The position numbers and the translations under genes were made by a program. 64,000 bases of DNA from an uncultured cyanobacterium (GTDB lineage: Bacteria; Cyanobacteriota; Cyanobacteriia; PCC-6307; Cyanobiaceae). Numbering within the stretch: position 1 is the stretch's first letter; every line of letters begins with the position of its first letter. Location of the stretch: the NCBI GenBank assembly GCA_903935205.1, contig CAIZQU010000109.1:40210-104209 (forward strand). Reading direction: 5' to 3'. The notes beneath the pieces are model-generated. The model had not been told where the DNA came from. It saw nothing but the letters and a program-made list of their open reading frames with translations, and did not search any database. Positions 51,587 to 62,337 of this stretch are shown here, in pieces.

Positions 51587-53515
51587 TCAGTCTGCCCCAG
51601 TCTCCCGGCTCAGCAACGGTTCGAGCGCCAGGCTCGCGCCGGCACAGCGCAGCTCCAGGCTGATCACCCGATGGCCGGGGCCGGGACCTCCCCTGGGCAG
51701 GTTGCCGTCGCCGGCATTCACGGCGATCGCCGGCCAGGCGGCTCCCGCCAGGGCCAGCCGCAATCTTTCCCCCGGCCGCAGACGCAGGGCCAGGGGTTGG
51801 AGCGCCAGCCGCCGCGGCGCCGGATCGAGGGCCTGGTCACCCAGCACCCGCAACACCCCGGTGCTGAGCTGCCAGACCCGATCCCCATCGGCCGGCAGCA
51901 GCGACAGGGCAGCGACCAGATCGAAGCCGGGTTGATCCGCCCGCACCTCCAGCCGCAGGACCGGCCGGCCCACCAGCCAGCGCTCCTCCGCCTGCGCCTG
52001 GCTGGTGAAGCAGGCCACATCGCCGCGCTGATCGAGGTCGGAGCGGTCGACCACCCCGGGGGGCAGGCCCAGATGGCCACCGCGGGCCGGCACCGGGCGC
52101 CAGGGATCGTGCACCACCATGACGACCGCGGCCGGCGCGACGGTCTGCGGCTCCGGGGTCCGGCCCTTCAGCTCCCGCTCCTCGAGCAGCAGCCCTTCAC
52201 CGCAGCTGACCGCAGCGCGGCCGTCGCTGCGGAGCTGCCAGCGCAGCGGGTCGAGACCGGCCGCCCCGAACCCTGGCCCGGCCGTCGCCGCCCTTGCCCC
52301 AGGGGTCTGCAGGACGGCGATCCCGTCCCGGCTCTCCCAGAGCTCGCCGTCGGGGCTGGATCTCGCGATCCCGGCAGCCTGGGCTCCGGCGCCGGGGGTC
52401 TCAGCAGCGGGCCTGGGCGTGAACCAGCCCGTGGCTCCCTCCCCGGCCAGGGCGATGCCACCCTCCAGAGCCGCCTCCAGAGCTGGCGCCAGCGCCGGGT
52501 TCGCCGGGTCGGCGCCGCCGGCCCCGGGCGCCTCGTGCTCGGCTCGCCCGCCCGTTCCCTCGCCACCAGCAGGCCCCTCGGCCGCCGCGGCCAGCAGGTG
52601 GCGGCGGAAGAAGGCCAGCTGCAGGGCATCGAGGCCCTCACCCCAGGCCAGATGGCTCCAGGGCCCCACCACCAGGGCCGGCCTGCCGCCGGCCTCCCGG
52701 GACCGCAACCACAGGTCGAACACGCCCTCCAGGTGGGGGTCATGCCAGCCACCGATCAGCAGCATCGGCCGCCGCAACAGCGCTGCCGGTGGGCGGTGGC
52801 GCCGCCAGGCCGCCCGATCGCGGGGGTCGTTGCGGAGCCAGCCCAGCCCCATCCCATCGGGATCGAGGCGCTCCAGCAGGGCCAGGCCCTGCTCCGGCTG
52901 GGTTCCGCCGACCAGGCAGCGACGGATGTCCTCCCATCCCTGCCGATCGCCGCGGCGGCGGCAGCCCTCCGCCGCCAGCTGCAGAGCCCAGCTCAGGCCC
53001 AGATTCCACCAGTGGGCCTCCCCCTCCCAGGCCCAGTGGCGACCCTCATCGAGTCCCGCCATCGCCGGCGCCAGGCAATCCGGCAGGGAAGGATCCCCTT
53101 CTGCAGACGCTCCTTCGCCACGGCCGTGGTTGAGCAGCTGGCTGAGGCCCTGGTAGGAGAAGCCATAGGTCCCCACCCGCCCATTGCCATCCGGCAGGCT
53201 GCGGGCCCAGCGCACCGCCGCGGCCCCATCGGCCGCCTCTCCGGCGAAACCCCTGAACTCTCCCTCCGAATCCCCCCGACCGCGCACGTCCTGCACCGCC
53301 ACCAGAAAGCCGCGCTCGGCGTACCAGCGCGGATGGGCGTAGGTCACGGTGGAGGCGATGGCACGGCCGTAGGGCTGGCGCATCAGCAGCAGCGGCCAGG
53401 GGCCGGTGCCGCCCGGGCGCCACAGCCGGGTCGCCAGTCGCACCCCATCGGGGCACACCATCCAGTGGTCGCTGACCGACACCGGCTCGACCCAGCCCTG
53501 CGGTCGCGGCTTCAC
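51587..53515 (-). CDS. CocE/NonD family hydrolase (X-Pro dipeptidyl-peptidase-like)
   Basis: DGVRLATRLWRPGGTGPWPLLLMRQPYGR...GFLVAVQDVRGRGDSEGEFRGF...GRVGTYGFSYQGLSQLL. Confidence 0.9.
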   Translation of the reverse strand: MKPRPQGWVEPVSVSDHWMVCPDGVRLATRLWRPGGTGPWPLLLMRQPYGRAIASTVTYAHPRWYAERGFLVAVQDVRGRGDSEGEFRGFAGEAADGAAAVRWARSLPDGNGRVGTYGFSYQGLSQLLNHGRGEGASAEGDPSLPDCLAPAMAGLDEGRHWAWEGEAHWWNLGLSWALQLAAEGCRRRGDRQGWEDIRRCLVGGTQPEQGLALLERLDPDGMGLGWLRNDPRDRAAWRRHRPPAALLRRPMLLIGGWHDPHLEGVFDLWLRSREAGGRPALVVGPWSHLAWGEGLDALQLAFFRRHLLAAAAEGPAGGEGTGGRAEHEAPGAGGADPANPALAPALEAALEGGIALAGEGATGWFTPRPAAETPGAGAQAAGIARSSPDGELWESRDGIAVLQTPGARAATAGPGFGAAGLDPLRWQLRSDGRAAVSCGEGLLLEERELKGRTPEPQTVAPAAVVMVVHDPWRPVPARGGHLGLPPGVVDRSDLDQRGDVACFTSQAQAEERWLVGRPVLRLEVRADQPGFDLVAALSLLPADGDRVWQLSTGVLRVLGDQALDPAPRRLALQPLALRLRPGERLRLALAGAAWPAIAVNAGDGNLPRGGPGPGHRVISLELRCAGASLALEPLLSRETGAD

Positions 53516-53848
53516 TCAGCGCACGTCGGGGCAGTGGAGGCCGATCACATACGAGATCAGCACCTCGGCATCGAGCGCGCTGAGGTTCTGGCTCTGGGCC
53601 ACCCGGTCGACCGAGGGCTTGGCCAGGGCCGACTGGCCGGAGGCGTTGTCCTGCTTGAACTGGTCGCACAGGCTGATGGCCAGCGCCTGGTTGGTCTTCA
53701 CCCGGTCCAGCAGGGTTGAGGCCTGAGCATGGGGCGGCAGGTTGAACCCCAGCAGCAGCACCGCCGCCGCCAGGCCGGTGGCGATCCGCCTTGCCGGGTT
53801 CAGGGGTGCCGCGGTCGTGGTGATGGGCAACGCCAGCGCTGCGGACAT
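53516..53848 (-). CDS. secreted hypothetical protein
   Basis: 110 aa with signal-like N-terminus, directly upstream of the CocE-like gene on the same strand. Confidence 0.6.
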   Translation of the reverse strand: MSAALALPITTTAAPLNPARRIATGLAAAVLLLGFNLPPHAQASTLLDRVKTNQALAISLCDQFKQDNASGQSALAKPSVDRVAQSQNLSALDAEVLISYVIGLHCPDVR

Positions 53849-53936
53849 GGGCGTGGGGTGGGGAAGGGGCGGCGGATCGATCAGCCCTCTCGCTCCATTT
53901 CAGGCAGGACCTCCGCGGCGGGCGGTTCGGTCGGGG

Positions 53937-54341
53937 TCAGTTCCAGGAGCGACCGGGGGCGGCGGCCGCCTGGAGGATCCAGGCGCGCACGGTCACCAGG
54001 GGGATCGGCGCCATCGCCACGCCGGTCAGGCCGCGCTGCAGGCGTCCCACCTGGCGATGGAGGCTGTGGGCGTCGGCCTCGGCCAGGCCCCGGCGGTCGA
54101 CCACCCCCGCATGCAACAGCAGGGCCGCTTCCGCCGGCTCCAGGCCGATCTCCACCACCAGCCGCGCCTGGCCTCGCAGCCGGATCAACCGGGCTTCGCT
54201 GCCGGGGCTGCGGCCGCTGATCTCCCGGATCGTCCGCAGCGACAGGTCCGCCACGGCCTCCCAGCTGTCCAGCGCCTGCCGCCGCAGAATCTCCAGTTCC
54301 TGCCGGTAGGCAGGCGCCGGCCTGAACGGGTGCACGGCCAT
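53937..54341 (-). CDS. conserved hypothetical with HhH-like segment (possibly DUF4332)
   Basis: IGLEPAEAALLLHAGVVDRRGLAEADAHSLHRQVGRLQRG. Confidence 0.5.
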   Translation of the reverse strand: MAVHPFRPAPAYRQELEILRRQALDSWEAVADLSLRTIREISGRSPGSEARLIRLRGQARLVVEIGLEPAEAALLLHAGVVDRRGLAEADAHSLHRQVGRLQRGLTGVAMAPIPLVTVRAWILQAAAAPGRSWN

Positions 54342-54347
54342 CCCCCG

Positions 54348-54818
54348 TCAGCGGAGCTCCCCACTGGCCAGGTCCAGGCGGGTCTCGCCGAGCAACACGG
54401 GCCTGGAGGCGCCGTCCTCGGCCGGCTCCAGGCGGCGCAGCCGCACCCGCACCTGGCCATCGGGGCTGGTGCGACCCCGACCGCGCACGTTGCGGGCGAG
54501 CTGCTCAAGGGTCGGGGCGGCCGCCTCTGGGGCCAGGTCGTCCGGGGCGGCGGCCACCACCAGGTCGCCGCCGTTGTCATAGACCACCGGAACCGTCACG
54601 GCTCCTTCCACGGCAATGCGGGGCGTATAGCTCACCGAAAAGGCCAGGCAGGAGATCGCCAGCAGCACGGTGAAGCTGGTGATGCCCACCAGCCGGAAGC
54701 GCACGCCCCAGCGGGCCAGAAAGGCGGCCACGGTGAGCAGGGCCAGGGCGCCTCCCGCCGCCCCGAGCCATTGGCCCGCCTGGAACAGGATGGGGTCGGC
54801 CGCCATGGTTGCCCGCAA
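54348..54818 (-). CDS. Ycf51 family protein
   Basis: QAGQWLGAAGGALALLTVAAFLARWGVRFRLVGITSFTVLLAISCLAFSVSYTPRIAVEGAVTVPVVYDNGGD. Confidence 0.8.
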   Translation of the reverse strand: MRATMAADPILFQAGQWLGAAGGALALLTVAAFLARWGVRFRLVGITSFTVLLAISCLAFSVSYTPRIAVEGAVTVPVVYDNGGDLVVAAAPDDLAPEAAAPTLEQLARNVRGRGRTSPDGQVRVRLRRLEPAEDGASRPVLLGETRLDLASGELR

Positions 54819-54865
54819 AACCCCCTTATATTGCGGCCCGACCGAACGGCGACACCCCCAGGCGG

Positions 54866-57800
54866 ATGGCCGAACGGTCCAACTCCCGCAAGCGATCGGA
54901 TGGCGGTTCGGGGCAAGGACCAGGCCGCGATCAGGACCACACCCCAGCCCCTGGCTTGGACGAGGCCTCGATTCCTTCCGCCGCCAGCGGCCCGGAACCG
55001 CTCAGCGGGCCGGTGCAGAACCCTTTGGCCCCATCGCTGGAGGTCTCCGGCCGCAGCGGTCGGGCGGCGCTGCCCTCCCGGTGGTCACCGCGCCGCGGGT
55101 GGTTCGGCCCCGGTGGGCCCCTGGACATCAGCCGGATCGCGGCCGAGCGGCGGGAGGCCCGCCGCTCCTGGCGCAGCGCCGCCTCGATCGGCAGCCTGGG
55201 TCTCGGACTGGCCGTTGGCGGCCTGCTGGTGGTCGGCCTGGCCCTGCGCTGGGGCCTCGACCCCCTGATCGCCGCTGCCTTCGGCCGCTGGAAGCCCCGC
55301 CTTGAGGGTCTGGTGGGTCGAGCATTGGGGCACCCGCTGGAGCTTGGGCCCTATCGCGGCTTCGGACCCGATGGCTTGCGGTTGGGAGCGAGCCGGTTCC
55401 GGCCCGGCCCCCTGGATGCTTCCACCGTCGCGGTGTCGGGGTTGGTGGTGCGGCCCCTGCCCCTGGCCAGCTGGCGTCAGCGGGCCCTGGTGCTCGATCT
55501 GCGCGGTGAGGGGGTGCAGGTCGATCTGCGCCGCAATGCCCGCGGCCGCGTCTGGGAGCTGGGCCAGCTGCCGCCCGGTGGTGAGCCCCCCCGCATCAGC
55601 CTCTCCTTTCACCTGCCGGATCCGAGCCGGCTGCGGCTCTGGGGTTACTCCGTCTCCGGCCAGCCCCTGCTGGCCGATCTGCGCGGCGATGGCCAGGTGG
55701 TGCTGCATGAGCACCGGCTCGAGGTCCGCAGTCAGCTGACGGTTCCGGGGCGGGGGGGGATGGTCCAGCTGCGGGGAGAGGGTGATTGGAAGCGCAATCT
55801 CTGGCAGCTGCAAACGGTGTCGCGCCGCTTCGGCATCGGCGCTCTGCAGCCCCTGTTGCCCCGGCCCTGGAACCTCGATGGCGCCGCCGATGGCCAGGTG
55901 CGCCTGCGCCTCGATCAAGGCCGGCCGAGCTGTGATGGATCCCTGTTGGTCCGCCGCTTCCGCTGGCAGCCGCGGGATCGCGTCCAGGCCCTGAGCAGCG
56001 ACGGTCTGCCCCTGCGCTGCCAGGCGCGGACCCTCACCCTGGCGGAGGCACCCTGGCGCTATGGCCCCTGGAGCGGGCGGATCGCCGCTGGGCGGGCTGC
56101 CGATGGGCTGCTCAACCTCCGTCTCAGCGCCCGTCCGCCGGCCGGCCACCCCCTGGCCGCCTCCCTGGCCTCGGCCCCCCCTCTGCGGGCTTCCCTGCGC
56201 GGCCGCTGGCGGGCCGGGGTCCTGGCGGTCGAGGAGTTGGAAGGCCGTTATCGCAGCTCCCTGCTGCGCGCCTCCGGTCGTGTCGGCCGGCAGCTGGCCC
56301 TGCGCGGTGGCTGGTGGCTCGATCCCACCGACCTGCCCGATTCCGCTCGCCTGCCGGACTGGCTGCGCCGATCAGCGCTGCAGGGATCTCTGCAGGCCGA
56401 TGGGAGTGCGGGCGCCCCGAGCCTGGCCCTGCGTTCCAGCGGCATCGTCCTACCCCTGGTCGGCCCGGCGCAGCTGGCCCTGTCCTGGAGCGATGGTCTG
56501 CTGCGGTTGCAGCAGCTGTCCGCGGTCCACCTGGAGGCCAGCGGCACCATGCCCCTCGCCCAGGTGCCCGGACGGGGGCTGGTGAGCGGCCCGATCCGCT
56601 CCCGCTTTCGCCTGCGTGATTTTCCGCTGCAGCGCCTCAATCCCCTGGTGGGCACCCAGCTGCAGGGGCGCATCGATGCCCAGGGTGAGCTGGCCGGAAC
56701 CGGGGCCGACCTGCGCCCGAACCTGTGGCTGCGGCTGCGCAATCCCGCCGTGGGTCCGTTGCGGCTTCAGGAAACCTGGAGCGGCACCCTCAGCGCCGAC
56801 GCCGGGTCCGGCCTGTTGCGCCTGGCGGCCGAAGAGCCGGGAGCTCCGGGGCGGTTGGAGGCGCAGCTCGATCGCCGCTGGCAGCCGACCCTGGCCAGCC
56901 TCGATCGCGGCGGCGGCAGGTTGACCCTGCAGGGCAGCCCCGAGCGCTATGCCTGGCGGGCCTCCAGCTTCCCGCTGCGGGGTCTGGCCCTGGCCCTCGG
57001 CAGCGATCCGGCCCTGCGCAGCCTTCAGGGCCGGATGGGCGGCGAGGGCAGCCTCGAGCTTCGGCCCCTGGCCTTCAACGGTGCCCTCTCCCTCGATCGC
57101 CCCTCCCTGCTGGGGGTGTCGGGTCGCAGCCTGGTGGCCCGGATGGACTATCGCCAGCGGCGCTACAGCCTCACCGGCAGCTTTGAGCCGCTGCTGGCGG
57201 GGCGGTTGGAGGGCAGCCTGCAGGGCCGCTGGGACGGACCGTTTCAGGCCCGTCTGCAGGGTCGCCATCTGGGCGCCGCCTTTTTCCGCGAGCTGCTCGG
57301 CGCCCGCGATCGCTGGTTGGGGGGCCAACGGCCGCCGTTGGGCCAGGCCTCCGATCTCGGTGGCCTGGCGATCGAAACCCTCGGCCGCAGCATCAACGAC
57401 CAGCTGCGCCTGCTGGCCGAGATGCGCCAGCTGGCCGCCCAGCGCGATCGCCAACTCGCCGAACTAAGCCGGGCCGAACGGTTGCAGCGCCTGCAGACGG
57501 CCATCGATGCCGATCTGATCCTCCGCGGCACGGACCCGAAACGGGCCTGGGCCGACCTCGAGGCCCGTGGCCATCTCTGGCTGGAGCACCAGGATCGGGA
57601 CACCAGCCTGGCGGCCGATCCCTTTGTTTTCAGGCTGCGCGGTCCCCTCAGCGGTGGCGAGGGACGCTTCGATCTCGCGGGCTTCTCCCTGGCCCTGCTG
57701 CCCCTGCTCACCCCCGTGCCCGTGGGACTGCGGGGTTCCCTCTCGGCCCAGGGGAGCTACCGGCTGGGCGGAGGGCCGCCCCGGATCGGCCTGGATCTTG

Positions 57801-59500
57801 CTCTGGCCGGTGGGGCGATCGGCGGCCAGGAGCTGGTTCTGCAAAAGGGTCGGCTGGAGCTGGTTCGCCAGGCCCTGGCCGTGAAACTGGCGCTGCGCTC
57901 CAAGGCGGCCAGCCAGGGGCTGACCATGGAGGGCACCATCCCCCTCGATCCCGATCGCAAGGACTTGCTTCTGTATGTCGCCAGCCGCGATGACGGGCTC
58001 CTTTTCCTCAGCCGTCTGGCCGGGGCGGCCCTGGACTGGCGGCGGGGCACGGCCAACCTGCGGCTGCGGGTGGGCGGCAGTCTGCGGGAGCCGAGCGCCG
58101 AAGGTTCTCTCAGCCTGCGCGACGGCGAATGCCAGCTGGCCGGCCAGACGCTCAAGGCGGTCCAGGCCACCGTGCTGTTTGATACCAGCGTGGTCGAGGT
58201 CAAGGGTTTCACGGCCCGGGTGGGCAGCGCCGGCCGGATCCGCGCCGAGGGCAGGCTTGGCCTGGTTCGTCCCCTGGAGGGGCCCCCGAGCCTGGCGCTG
58301 GAGCTGCAGGCTGTTCCCTTCGCCATGCCCCGCGTCAATGCCCGCGCCGAGGGTCGTATGACCGTGGCGGGGTCCCTGCTCGCCCCCCGGCTTGGGGGAA
58401 CGTTGGCGATCGGCCACGGCAAGATCAACGTTCAACCGGCGGGGCTGGCCGCAGCCCCGCCGGGTTCCGAGAAGCCCCCCCAGCCCACCACCCTGCCGAG
58501 GCTGCTCGAATCGCAGTGGGACTTCCGCGACAAGCTGGTGTTGCTCGGTCCCGATGTCGAATCGGCCGCCTCGCTGTCGCTGGAACAGACCATCCCGCGG
58601 CTCTCCTGGCTCAGCTTTGATGGCCTGCAGGTGCGGCTGGGCCCCGACCTGCGGGTGGTGCTGCCCAATGTCGCCAGCTTCAGCACCGGCGGCGGGGTGC
58701 GGATCAGCGGTCGCCTCGACCCCAGCCTGCGGGCTGCGGGGGTTGTGAGGCTGCTGCAGGGGCGCCTCAATCTCTTCACCACCAACTTCAGCCTCGATCC
58801 CGATGCCCCCAACGTCGCCGTCTTCACCCCGTCCCTGGGGCTGATCCCCTACCTCGATATCGCCCTGCGCACCCGGATCGCCGACAGCCTCCACACCCTG
58901 GCCCCGAGCGGCCTGGCCGATGCCGAGGCCGTGGCCCTGGCCAACACCCAGCTGGCGGCCCAGGGCGGCTTCTCCTCCCTCAGCCAGCTCAGCCTGATCC
59001 TGGTGACGGTGAGCGTCAGCGGACCCGCCGATCGGATCGCCGACAACCTGCGGCTGCGCAGCAGTCCGCCCCTCCCCCAGGAGCGTCTGGTGGCCCTGAT
59101 CGGCGGCAACTCCCTCGCCGGACTTGGGGGCGGTGAAGCCGGCACGGCCCTGGCCACAGCCCTGGGTCAGTCGCTGCTTTCACCGCTGCTGAGCACCCTT
59201 TCCGATGCCCTCGGCCAGCGGGTGAGCATGGCCCTCTATCCCACCTACGTGACGCCCCAGGTGAGTTCCATCCAGCAGCCGCGCAGCCGCACGGTTCCGC
59301 CCCAGCTGGTGTTCGGCGCCGAGGTCGGCTTCGACATCAGCGAGCGGTTCAATGCCTCCCTGCTGGCCGCTCCGAACCGGTCCGACATCCCCCCCCAGGT
59401 CACCCTCAACTATCGGGCCTCGGAACGGGTCAACCTGGAGGCTTCGGTCGACACCCAGGGCTCCTGGCAGAGCCAGTTGCGGGTGTTCTTCCGGTTTTAG
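54866..59500 (+). CDS. tamB: translocation/assembly module TamB-domain protein
   Basis: N-terminal TM; AsmA/TamB-type repeats; C-term PPQVTLNYRASERVNLEASVDTQGSWQSQLRVFFRF. Confidence 0.9.
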   Translation: MAERSNSRKRSDGGSGQGPGRDQDHTPAPGLDEASIPSAASGPEPLSGPVQNPLAPSLEVSGRSGRAALPSRWSPRRGWFGPGGPLDISRIAAERREARRSWRSAASIGSLGLGLAVGGLLVVGLALRWGLDPLIAAAFGRWKPRLEGLVGRALGHPLELGPYRGFGPDGLRLGASRFRPGPLDASTVAVSGLVVRPLPLASWRQRALVLDLRGEGVQVDLRRNARGRVWELGQLPPGGEPPRISLSFHLPDPSRLRLWGYSVSGQPLLADLRGDGQVVLHEHRLEVRSQLTVPGRGGMVQLRGEGDWKRNLWQLQTVSRRFGIGALQPLLPRPWNLDGAADGQVRLRLDQGRPSCDGSLLVRRFRWQPRDRVQALSSDGLPLRCQARTLTLAEAPWRYGPWSGRIAAGRAADGLLNLRLSARPPAGHPLAASLASAPPLRASLRGRWRAGVLAVEELEGRYRSSLLRASGRVGRQLALRGGWWLDPTDLPDSARLPDWLRRSALQGSLQADGSAGAPSLALRSSGIVLPLVGPAQLALSWSDGLLRLQQLSAVHLEASGTMPLAQVPGRGLVSGPIRSRFRLRDFPLQRLNPLVGTQLQGRIDAQGELAGTGADLRPNLWLRLRNPAVGPLRLQETWSGTLSADAGSGLLRLAAEEPGAPGRLEAQLDRRWQPTLASLDRGGGRLTLQGSPERYAWRASSFPLRGLALALGSDPALRSLQGRMGGEGSLELRPLAFNGALSLDRPSLLGVSGRSLVARMDYRQRRYSLTGSFEPLLAGRLEGSLQGRWDGPFQARLQGRHLGAAFFRELLGARDRWLGGQRPPLGQASDLGGLAIETLGRSINDQLRLLAEMRQLAAQRDRQLAELSRAERLQRLQTAIDADLILRGTDPKRAWADLEARGHLWLEHQDRDTSLAADPFVFRLRGPLSGGEGRFDLAGFSLALLPLLTPVPVGLRGSLSAQGSYRLGGGPPRIGLDLALAGGAIGGQELVLQKGRLELVRQALAVKLALRSKAASQGLTMEGTIPLDPDRKDLLLYVASRDDGLLFLSRLAGAALDWRRGTANLRLRVGGSLREPSAEGSLSLRDGECQLAGQTLKAVQATVLFDTSVVEVKGFTARVGSAGRIRAEGRLGLVRPLEGPPSLALELQAVPFAMPRVNARAEGRMTVAGSLLAPRLGGTLAIGHGKINVQPAGLAAAPPGSEKPPQPTTLPRLLESQWDFRDKLVLLGPDVESAASLSLEQTIPRLSWLSFDGLQVRLGPDLRVVLPNVASFSTGGGVRISGRLDPSLRAAGVVRLLQGRLNLFTTNFSLDPDAPNVAVFTPSLGLIPYLDIALRTRIADSLHTLAPSGLADAEAVALANTQLAAQGGFSSLSQLSLILVTVSVSGPADRIADNLRLRSSPPLPQERLVALIGGNSLAGLGGGEAGTALATALGQSLLSPLLSTLSDALGQRVSMALYPTYVTPQVSSIQQPRSRTVPPQLVFGAEVGFDISERFNASLLAAPNRSDIPPQVTLNYRASERVNLEASVDTQGSWQSQLRVFFRF

Positions 59501-59589
59501 GAGTTTGCTGACCCGATCCCTCCATCACCCCCCTCCCAGGACGACGGCAGCGGTGCGGCCCCTTCTGTGGAGGGGGTGCCAGAAAGAGG

Positions 59590-59659
59590 TTGCCAGGGAG
59601 GGGTTGCCAGGGAGGGGTTGCCAGGGAGGGGTTGCCAGGGAGGGGTTGCCAGGGAGAGG
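59590..59659. repeat. 14-bp tandem repeat (4 perfect + 1 near-perfect unit)
   Basis: ttgccagggagggg x4 then ttgccagggagagg, with degenerate flanking units. Confidence 0.95.
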
Positions 59660-59972
59660 GGGCCAGCAGAGAGGGTGCCAGCGAACGCCCGGAGTTTCCT
59701 CAGGAGCCTGCTGGGTCGTCAGGAAACCTGCAGGCCCAGGGTCGTCAGCCGCTGAGCCGCCAGCAAGCCACGCTCTGACGGCTGGGGTGGCTGGGTTGGT
59801 CCCGCTGCCAATGCCGGGTGCGCCCTGTTCAGCCGCCTCCCAGGGGCGCACAGAGCGCCATCCGGCGAGGCCCGGTGGCGGCTTCGGGGCCCGGGTTGCT
59901 GCTGCAGTCGGCCCCGTGGCCTTCCGCGAACCCACCGCGGGCCAGGCTGGGGGGCGCCCGAGGCCCTGCAGC

Positions 59973-60875
59973 GTGACCAGCGATCCCACCGGCGCGGAGA
60001 TCATCGGCGTCGACATCGGCGGCACGGCCATCAAGCTCGGCCGCTTCGACCGCCAGGGAACCCTGCTGGCGGAGGCCAGCGTCGCCACGCCCCAGCCCCA
60101 GCTGCCCGGTGCCGTGGCCCAGGCGGTCGTCGATGCGATCGCAGAGCTGGATCCGGAGCGTCGCGCCGATCGGGTCGGGATCGGCCTGCCGGGTCCCACC
60201 GACCGGCAGGGGCGCCTGGCCCGTCGGGCGATCAACCTGCCCGGCTGGGAGCGGGTTCCCCTGGCCGACTGGCTCGAACCGCAGCTGCAGCGCCCCGTGG
60301 TGCTCGCCAACGACGCCAACTGCGCCCTGCTCGGCGAGGCCTGGCGCGGCGCGGCCCGGGGCTGCCCCGATGCGATCCTGCTCACCCTCGGCACCGGCGT
60401 CGGTGGCGGGGTGTTGATCGAGGGGCGGCTGTTCACCGGGCCCGATGGTGCCGGCGCCGAGCTGGGGCTGATCGGCGTCGATCCCGAAGGCCCCCCCTGC
60501 CACAGCGGCAACGCCGGCTCCCTGGAGCAGTACTGCAGCATCGGCGGCCTGGGGCGCCTGAGCCCGCTGGAGCCCGAGGCCCTCTGCCGCCTGGCGGAGC
60601 AGGGGGATCCCGGAGCGCTGGCGGTGTGGGAGCGCTACGGCACGCGACTGGGCCAGGGGCTGAGTTCGCTGTTGTATGTGCTCACGCCGCGCCTGGTGCT
60701 GCTGGGCGGGGGCTTGAGCGCCGCGATCGAGCATCTGCTGCCGGCCGTGTGGCGGCAGGTGGAAGCGCGGGTGCTGCCGGAGAGCCGCGAGGGTCTCGAG
60801 ATCCGCCGCTGCGCCCTCGGCAATGGCGCCGGCCGTCTGGGGGCGGCGCGGCTGGCGCTGGATCGCTGGGGGTGA
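59973..60875 (+). CDS. ROK family sugar kinase (glucokinase-like)
   Basis: GTG start; [20 protein letters not shown]...[22 protein letters not shown]...[20 protein letters not shown]...GAELGLIGV. Confidence 0.92.
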   Translation: MTSDPTGAEIIGVDIGGTAIKLGRFDRQGTLLAEASVATPQPQLPGAVAQAVVDAIAELDPERRADRVGIGLPGPTDRQGRLARRAINLPGWERVPLADWLEPQLQRPVVLANDANCALLGEAWRGAARGCPDAILLTLGTGVGGGVLIEGRLFTGPDGAGAELGLIGVDPEGPPCHSGNAGSLEQYCSIGGLGRLSPLEPEALCRLAEQGDPGALAVWERYGTRLGQGLSSLLYVLTPRLVLLGGGLSAAIEHLLPAVWRQVEARVLPESREGLEIRRCALGNGAGRLGAARLALDRWG

Positions 60876-61002
60876 GGCGGGCCAGGGAGGTGGTGGGCTC
60901 AGCTGGGCCGCTGGGGTCGCCCTCCTGGCGGCCCGGGCGGCGGCCCGGGCTTTGCGCGGTTGCACTCCGCCAGCCGCCGCCGGCAGGTTGGATGATGGAC
61001 CC

Positions 61003-62337
61003 ATGACAACCGCGCCCCAGACCAGCGATCCCGCCGTTGTGCCGGATCCCACCCCCGAGCTGCTGCAGCGGGCCGCAGCGGTGCGCCAAGCCGCCATGGC
61101 CCTGGCCCAGTGCAGCGACGGCCAGCGCCAGGCGGCCCTGCAGGCGATGGCCGCTGCCCTCGAGGCCGATGGCGAGGCGATCCTGGCGGCGAACCGCGCC
61201 GACCTGGAGGCGGCGAGCGCCGAGGGCCTGGCCGCTGCCCTGGTGGCCAGGCTGAAGCTCGATCGCCCCAAGCTGGAGGCCGCCATCGCCGGCGTGCGCC
61301 AGGTGGCGGCCCTGCCGGATCCGATCGGTCGCCGCCAGCTCCACACCGAACTCGACCAGGGTCTGGTGCTGGAGCGCCTCACCGTGCCCCTGGGGGTGGT
61401 GGGGGTGATCTTCGAGGCGCGACCCGATGCGGTGATGCAGATCGCCGCCCTGGCGATCCGCTCCGGCAACGGCGCCCTGCTCAAGGGTGGCCGGGAGGCC
61501 AGCCGCAGCTGCGCCGCCATCCATCGGGCCCTGCAGGCCGGTCTGGCCGCCAGCGAGGTGGATCCGGCGGCCCTGGAGCTGCTCACCAGCCGCGGCGAAA
61601 GCCTGGCCCTGCTGAAGCTCGACGGCCTGGTGGACCTGATCATCCCGCGGGGCAGCAATGCCCTGGTGCGTTTCATCCAGGACCACACCCGCATCCCGGT
61701 GCTCGGCCATGCCGACGGCGTCTGCCATCTCTACGTGGATGCCGCCGTCGATCTGGAGCAGGCGCTGCGGGTGGCGATCGACAGCAAGACCCAGTACCCG
61801 GCCGCCTGCAACGCGATCGAAACCCTGCTGCTGCACCAATCCGTGGCCCCGGCCTTCCTGGCCCTGGCGATCCCGGCCTTCGCCGCCGCCGGGGTGGAGC
61901 TGCGCGGTGATGCCGCCGCCTGCGCCCTCGGGGTGAGCCAGCCCGCCAGCGAGGCCGATTGGGGCACCGAGTATTCCGACCTGATCCTCAGCGTGCGGGT
62001 GGTGGACGATCTCGAGCAGGCGCTGGAGCACATCCGCCGCCACGGCTCCCGCCACACCGACGCCATCTGCACCAGCGACCCCCTGGCCGCCGATCGCTTC
62101 CTGGCCGCCGTCGACAGCGCCGGGGTGTACCTCAACTGCTCCACCCGCTTCGCCGATGGCTTCCGCTATGGCTTCGGCGCCGAGGTGGGGATCAGCACCC
62201 AGACCCTGCCACCCCGGGGCCCCGTTGGCCTGGAGGGATTGGTCACCTACCGCTACCGGTTGCGGGGCGAGGGCCACATCGCCGCCGACTACGCCAGCGG
62301 CGCCCGCACCTTCCGCCACCACCCCCTGCCCCTGTGA
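61003..62337 (+). CDS. proA: gamma-glutamyl phosphate reductase
   Basis: [84 protein letters not shown]. Confidence 0.97.
   Translation: MTTAPQTSDPAVVPDPTPELLQRAAAVRQAAMALAQCSDGQRQAALQAMAAALEADGEAILAANRADLEAASAEGLAAALVARLKLDRPKLEAAIAGVRQVAALPDPIGRRQLHTELDQGLVLERLTVPLGVVGVIFEARPDAVMQIAALAIRSGNGALLKGGREASRSCAAIHRALQAGLAASEVDPAALELLTSRGESLALLKLDGLVDLIIPRGSNALVRFIQDHTRIPVLGHADGVCHLYVDAAVDLEQALRVAIDSKTQYPAACNAIETLLLHQSVAPAFLALAIPAFAAAGVELRGDAAACALGVSQPASEADWGTEYSDLILSVRVVDDLEQALEHIRRHGSRHTDAICTSDPLAADRFLAAVDSAGVYLNCSTRFADGFRYGFGAEVGISTQTLPPRGPVGLEGLVTYRYRLRGEGHIAADYASGARTFRHHPLPL

Noticed and set aside
59567-59778. ORFs through the 59.6-kb repeat (EGLPGRGCQGGVAREG...)
   Set aside because: A 14-bp period opens all frames; not evidence of a Gly-rich protein.
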